NCBI GenBank assembly: GCA_018371275.1
Contig: JAHALF010000001.1
Location: 242,109 to 306,108 of the forward strand
Length of the DNA: 64,000 bases
Origin: Clostridiales bacterium
GTDB lineage: Bacteria > Bacillota > Clostridia > Lachnospirales > CAG-274
Direction of reading: 5' to 3'
The notes below the pieces were generated by a model that searched no databases, was not told the DNA's origin, and was given only the letters and a program-made list of their open reading frames with translations. Shown here in pieces: positions 60,184 through 64,000 of this stretch (position 1 is the first letter of the stretch; each line of letters starts with the position of its first letter). Made by a program: the position numbers and the translations under genes.

Positions 60184-62382
60184 TTATTGTCCACTCATAC
60201 CTAAAAGTACTGCCATCTGACTGTTTTGTTGATTCATAGAAGATTCCATCTTAGCAAAAAGATCAAAGTAATACATTTCTTTATTATAAAGCCTTTCTCT
60301 TTCATCTGCAAGTCTTTTTGTTATATCTTCTAATTCTTTTGTTAAATCATTATTACTTGCTGATGTACTTCCTTCAACCCCTGCTTTTTTTCTTAAATAA
60401 CCGCTTGAACCTATAGCGCTTTCTACACTAGATTTAATATTATCTACAATACCACCTTTTGTAGTAAATAGCTGTCTTATATCATCACCTTTTTCTGATA
60501 AGGCTTTTTTAAATTTTTCTTCATCTATTTGTAACTTACCACCATCATTATAATCTTTAGTAGTAGTAATGCCTATTTCATATAAAGATATAGTCTTTCC
60601 ACCAATATCAACTGATTTATATATATTACTTCTAAGACTTGATAAGAATTTATTTATATTTTCATCACCATTTAAAAGACCCTTTTTAGCATTTTCTTCA
60701 TACTTTTTAATTTCATCTTCACTCATACCTTTTTTTTCTTCATCAGTAAGAGGTTCAAAATATCCATATTTACCAGATTTAGGTCTTTTTTCTACAAATG
60801 CATTATTAACTTCTTCTATTAATTTATTATAATCTTCAACAAATTCTTTTACTTTTTTAAATGTTTCATCTACATCACTATTAGCCTCTATTATAACATG
60901 TCCTGTTCCATTAATAGTAAAGTTAATACCATTCATACTAATGTCATTAGATGGTCTTGTAGTTTGTACACCATCTATTTCAAATATAGCATCTTGCCCT
61001 TGAGTATATTTTGCATTAGACTTTTTATTAACTACATCTATACCTGTAATATCCTTAAGAAATTTTTTAGTATTTTCGTCTTTTATATCTATTGTACCAT
61101 TAGCACCACTCTCGCTAGATTTTAAAGTAAATCTATTAGTAACTTCATTAAATGCTAAATTTACCTTACCACCACTATTATTAACTTTATTAATTAAAGT
61201 TTGGATAGTATCATCTTTAGTAATTGAAACTTCTTTTCCACCAAAATTTAATTTAATTTCATCAGTAGTGTCATTACCATTTTTAAAGAAACTATTAAAT
61301 TTATCACCAAAAACATCAGTTAATTTAGAATTTAATTTTACAACAGTAGTTGGGTTTTCAAAACCAAAGATAGCTAAACTGCCCGTTGGGTTTAAATCTT
61401 TTGTCTCTTCATTTCCATTATTAACTTTTGTTTTAATTATCAAAGATTCAGTCTTAGAATCATTTTTTATGACTAAATCATCACCATTAGCCTCTATAGA
61501 GATATAGTTTCTTAAGTCTTTTTTATCACCATTTGAATTTTGGGCTTCTTTTAAAGCCTCTTTAATTTTCTCCAACTTTTTCTCTTTTGTATCATCTTGT
61601 GCAAAATCTACCTTAGCAGTATATCCATCAATAGTTATTTCAAAGCTTTTTGAACCATCTTTTAAAACATCATTAATAGTAGTAGATACACCTTCAGTTC
61701 TTTCAGAATCAGTTATAGTTAAAGAGTGTCCATCTCCATTAGGCTTAAATGTAAGTTTATTATCTTTTCCTTTAGAAACAGTAACTTTAGACTTTCCATC
61801 TGTTCCTTTACCAAAAGCAGTATCTAATTTTGAATTAAGAACATCCTCTATTTTTTTGCCATTATCTAAGTCACCTTTTTTTATAGTTATTTCTTTTGTA
61901 CCGCCATCTAATACTACATTAAATTTAACTTCACCATACTTTTTAATGCTCTCAGTAATTTCTGTATCTGTTTTACCAGATATTATTTCTTTAGACACAC
62001 CATTACCAGTTAATGTTTCTGTTTCTGCTTTTTGTGTAACATTAATATCATACCTACCAGAATTTGTAGTGCTATTAACTTTTATAACATTACTATCAGC
62101 TCCTGTTACAGCATCCTTTACACTTGTTTTATAATTATTCCAAAAAGCATCATATCCAATATTATTAGATAAATTAGTAGTATTAAACCACTTATCTTGA
62201 AACCCTTGCATAGACTTAATTAATTGTCTAAAACTTTCCTGTTGCCAAGTAACACTTGTTTTTTGTTTTTCAAGCCTATTATATTTCATACTTTCGGCTT
62301 TCATCATTTTTTCTACCATAGATTCTGTATCCAACCCTGATAAACCAGTTACACGATTTATATCAGATGTAAACATTGCCAT
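60184..62382 (-). CDS. fliD: Flagellar hook-associated protein 2 (filament cap)
   Basis: FliD caps the filament and folds incoming flagellin. The N-terminal FliD_N segment reads INRVTGLSGLDTESMVEKMMKAE. The conserved C-terminal domain from about residue 470 includes FVEDYNKLIEEVNNAF and GIYTTTKDYNDGGKL-like text, ending in a coiled coil (LADERERLYNKEMYYFDLFAKME). At 732 residues it is longer than most FliD proteins owing to Lys/Asp/Gly-rich central repeats that are probably surface-exposed. I start at the ATG at 62382 behind AGGAGGG. Confidence 0.93.
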   Translation of the reverse strand: MAMFTSDINRVTGLSGLDTESMVEKMMKAESMKYNRLEKQKTSVTWQQESFRQLIKSMQGFQDKWFNTTNLSNNIGYDAFWNNYKTSVKDAVTGADSNVIKVNSTTNSGRYDINVTQKAETETLTGNGVSKEIISGKTDTEITESIKKYGEVKFNVVLDGGTKEITIKKGDLDNGKKIEDVLNSKLDTAFGKGTDGKSKVTVSKGKDNKLTFKPNGDGHSLTITDSERTEGVSTTINDVLKDGSKSFEITIDGYTAKVDFAQDDTKEKKLEKIKEALKEAQNSNGDKKDLRNYISIEANGDDLVIKNDSKTESLIIKTKVNNGNEETKDLNPTGSLAIFGFENPTTVVKLNSKLTDVFGDKFNSFFKNGNDTTDEIKLNFGGKEVSITKDDTIQTLINKVNNSGGKVNLAFNEVTNRFTLKSSESGANGTIDIKDENTKKFLKDITGIDVVNKKSNAKYTQGQDAIFEIDGVQTTRPSNDISMNGINFTINGTGHVIIEANSDVDETFKKVKEFVEDYNKLIEEVNNAFVEKRPKSGKYGYFEPLTDEEKKGMSEDEIKKYEENAKKGLLNGDENINKFLSSLRSNIYKSVDIGGKTISLYEIGITTTKDYNDGGKLQIDEEKFKKALSEKGDDIRQLFTTKGGIVDNIKSSVESAIGSSGYLRKKAGVEGSTSASNNDLTKELEDITKRLADERERLYNKEMYYFDLFAKMESSMNQQNSQMAVLLGMSGQ

Positions 62383-62420
62383 TAAAATCCCTCCTATATA
62401 ATAAATTTTTGTCATATTAT

Positions 62421-62448
62421 ATATCGGATAGATTGTATAATTTATTTA
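62421..62448 (-). promoter_or_regulatory. Sigma-D (FliA)-type promoter of fliD
   Basis: On the minus strand TAAA (62445-62448), 16 bases, then TCCGATAT (62421-62428), close to the flagellar consensus TAAA-N15-GCCGATAT. It lies about 40 bases before the fliD start. Confidence 0.62.
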
Positions 62449-62545
62449 TATATATATTTTAATTATTTTTTATATCTAAAAGCTTAAATTCATAACCTTA
62501 TATTATATAAAGGTACAAAAAATTTTAAATTTATATCTTTATACA

Positions 62546-62575
62546 ATATAAGGGCTAAAAAATTAGCCCTTATTA
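62546..62575 (-). terminator. Terminator after flagellin
   Basis: ATAAGGGCTA (62548-62557) pairs perfectly with TAGCCCTTAT (62564-62573), just past the flagellin stop. Confidence 0.87.
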
Positions 62576-62592
62576 TATTTATATATTATTTA

Positions 62593-64000
62593 TTATCCTA
62601 ATAATTGAGTAATGTTGTTAGGAGCTTGGTTAGCTTGAGCAAGAATAGATGTAGCGGCTTGTTGAAGAACGTTAGCTTGTGTTAAGTTCATCATTTCTTT
62701 AGCCATATCTGTATCTTCTATACGAGATCTAGCAGCACTTAAATTTTCACTAGATAAGTCTAAGTTTTTGATTGTATATTCAAGTCTGTTTTGGTTAGCA
62801 CCAAGTTTAGCTCTTTGTTCTGTAATGTGTTTTAAAGATTCATCAATATTTTCTAATAAGTTAGAGTATTCTTTACCTTGATCAGATACTTGTTTTTGAT
62901 TTACAGAGTATGTTCCTGCTAATCTACTGTTATTACCATCTACAAAGTCAAGCTGAAGTTTAGTATTACCACCTACTTTTTGTGTAGCAACTCCTTCTTC
63001 TTGTAATAATTTTTGCAATCCATCGATATCTTTAAATCCACCATAAGTATTTTTAACATCTTCATCAGTGGCTACTTTAGTAAATGTTTTTCCACCTATT
63101 GTTACTGTTTCTCCATCCTCTAAATTTGCAATATCTACTTGCCCATGATGTCCAACAACTCTATCTGCAGGCTGTGTTGAACCTAAGTTGCCACCTGTTA
63201 CAGCAGTATTGGCATCTGTATTTCCATAAGTAATTTTAATATCATCAGCGGCACCAGCACCAGGAGTAGTCCCTGTTCCAATTACAACTTCTCCACCAGG
63301 AGAATTAGCCTCAATAGTTAACTTATCACCACCAGCTTTAGATATTTTAAAATATTTTGTAAAGTCAGTATTTTCACTTAAGCCTTTAACAATAGCATTT
63401 TGAATATCAGCCTTTTCAAATTTATTAGCTTGTTGAGCTTTTACATTTGACATATCGATATTAAAAGTAAGTTTTTCTGCAACACCATTAATCATTGCTT
63501 TTATTTCAACTGTTGCTGTTGTTAACTTTTCATTTTGTTGAGCACCATTTGCATTTACATCATTTATTACTCCAGTTGTAACTGATGTTGTTTCAGTTTC
63601 CCCAACAACCCCAACTTGAGAAGATTTAGCATTCATTTCCACTTCCTTCTCTATCCCAAATGCGTCCATTATCTCATCTAATCCTATCCCATACGCTGAC
63701 ATATTCCCTATAGACAAGTCTAACTTTTGTCCCGCATTCGCTCCTATCTGAAAATGCCCATCTTTAAATGATCCATCATTTAGTTTCTTCTCATTAAACT
63801 CTGTTCTGCTTGATATCGAGTCAATTTCAGTAAGAAGTTGAGCTACCTCTTCTGCTATTTTTACTCTATCACTTTGTTGGTTTGTATCATTACCTGCTTG
63901 TACTGTTAACTCTCTTACCCTTGTTAACATGTTGTTTACTTCTGTTAATGATCCTTCTGCTGTTTGTATTAAGCTGATAGCATCTTCAGAGTTTTTAGAT
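62593..64000 (-). CDS. Flagellin, N-terminus beyond the window
   Basis: The frame is open to the right edge, so the true start lies outside. Visible N-terminal domain text is SKNSEDAISLIQTAEGSL, then MLTRVRELTVQAGNDTN. The conserved C-terminal domain ends LTQANVLQQAATSILAQANQ and NNITQLLG. Between them is a variable region of about 250 residues with Ser/Thr/Gly/Asn-rich strands, longer than in minimal flagellins. At least 468 residues are present. Codon use changes sharply near 63,640-63,810, where G-ending codons such as GCG and GGG, rare elsewhere here, are frequent. Confidence 0.95.
   Translation of the reverse strand, partial: SKNSEDAISLIQTAEGSLTEVNNMLTRVRELTVQAGNDTNQQSDRVKIAEEVAQLLTEIDSISSRTEFNEKKLNDGSFKDGHFQIGANAGQKLDLSIGNMSAYGIGLDEIMDAFGIEKEVEMNAKSSQVGVVGETETTSVTTGVINDVNANGAQQNEKLTTATVEIKAMINGVAEKLTFNIDMSNVKAQQANKFEKADIQNAIVKGLSENTDFTKYFKISKAGGDKLTIEANSPGGEVVIGTGTTPGAGAADDIKITYGNTDANTAVTGGNLGSTQPADRVVGHHGQVDIANLEDGETVTIGGKTFTKVATDEDVKNTYGGFKDIDGLQKLLQEEGVATQKVGGNTKLQLDFVDGNNSRLAGTYSVNQKQVSDQGKEYSNLLENIDESLKHITEQRAKLGANQNRLEYTIKNLDLSSENLSAARSRIEDTDMAKEMMNLTQANVLQQAATSILAQANQAPNNITQLLG

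Noticed and set aside
60569..62134. Several plus-strand frames opposite fliD
   Set aside because: They are antisense to the repetitive Lys/Asp/Gly-rich part of fliD; composition alone keeps them open.
1..64000. tRNA, rRNA, CRISPR arrays and insertion sequences
   Set aside because: I looked for TPsiC-like GGTTCGA motifs, repeated direct spacers and transposase motifs, and saw none on either strand; a covariance-model scan would be the decisive test.

Overview
The window is very AT-rich with short intergenic gaps. It carries a large endospore-formation gene set, flagellar filament genes, a ferredoxin-linked 2-oxoacid oxidoreductase and an alternative spermidine pathway. I infer a motile, anaerobic, spore-forming member of the Clostridia (Bacillota). 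I cannot name the genus. I saw no rRNA, tRNA, CRISPR array, prophage or insertion sequence. Most genes lie on the minus strand, so they are read from the high-coordinate end downward.

Layout. 1-13.3 kb: a cut-off membrane or secreted gene, spoIIM, spoIIP and a SpoVB-type flippase; rsfS, a fused nadD-yqeK, an alkyladenine glycosylase and gltX; a spoVAA-AB-AC-AD operon with no spoVAE after it; then trmK, nif3 and a TGS-domain nucleoside kinase. 13.4-23 kb: glutamate synthase large subunit, spoIIR behind a sigma-F-type promoter, nicotinate phosphoribosyltransferase, a secreted stalk/Ig-like protein and pyrE. 23-33 kb: a drug/metabolite-type transporter, two CotF-like small proteins, a secreted coiled-coil protein, a stand-alone flavohaemoprotein-type reductase, a two-gene 2-oxoacid:ferredoxin oxidoreductase preceded by a hairpin that includes its ribosome site, DUF951, mscS, a class I amidotransferase, cheC, an EEP-family hydrolase and spoIIID.

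33.5-46 kb is the most accessory-looking part: an orphan AbaSI/PvuRts1I-like modification-dependent endonuclease, a GNAT enzyme, msrAB, an acetyltransferase joined in frame to carboxynorspermidine decarboxylase, carboxynorspermidine synthase, coaBC, a second GNAT, tandem zinc-ribbon membrane proteins, a divergent pair of Gly/Cys-rich paralogues each with a sigma-K-type promoter, an AIM24 protein, and an ECF sigma/anti-sigma pair. 46-56 kb is housekeeping: rnz, rimM-trmD, rplU-prp-rpmA with a structured leader, a PAP2 phosphatase, tig-clpP-clpX, and ptsH-ptsI-crr. 56-64 kb: a hypothetical protein, a decayed acetyltransferase, two phosphatases, a frameshifted small membrane protein behind LexA-like boxes, then the filament cluster fliS, flaG, a FlgN/FliT-like chaperone, fliD behind a sigma-D-type promoter, and a flagellin that runs off the right edge.

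How they fit together. The sporulation genes span the programme: spoIIR (sigma-F to sigma-E signalling), spoIIM/spoIIP (engulfment), spoIIID (mother-cell regulator), spoVA (dipicolinate import) and candidate coat proteins (CotF-like pair, divergent Gly/Cys pair). The strongest candidates for something undescribed are the divergent sigma-K-type pair, the in-frame acetyltransferase/decarboxylase fusion with an internal ribosome site, the LexA-like-controlled frameshifted small membrane protein, and the hairpin abutting the oxidoreductase start.
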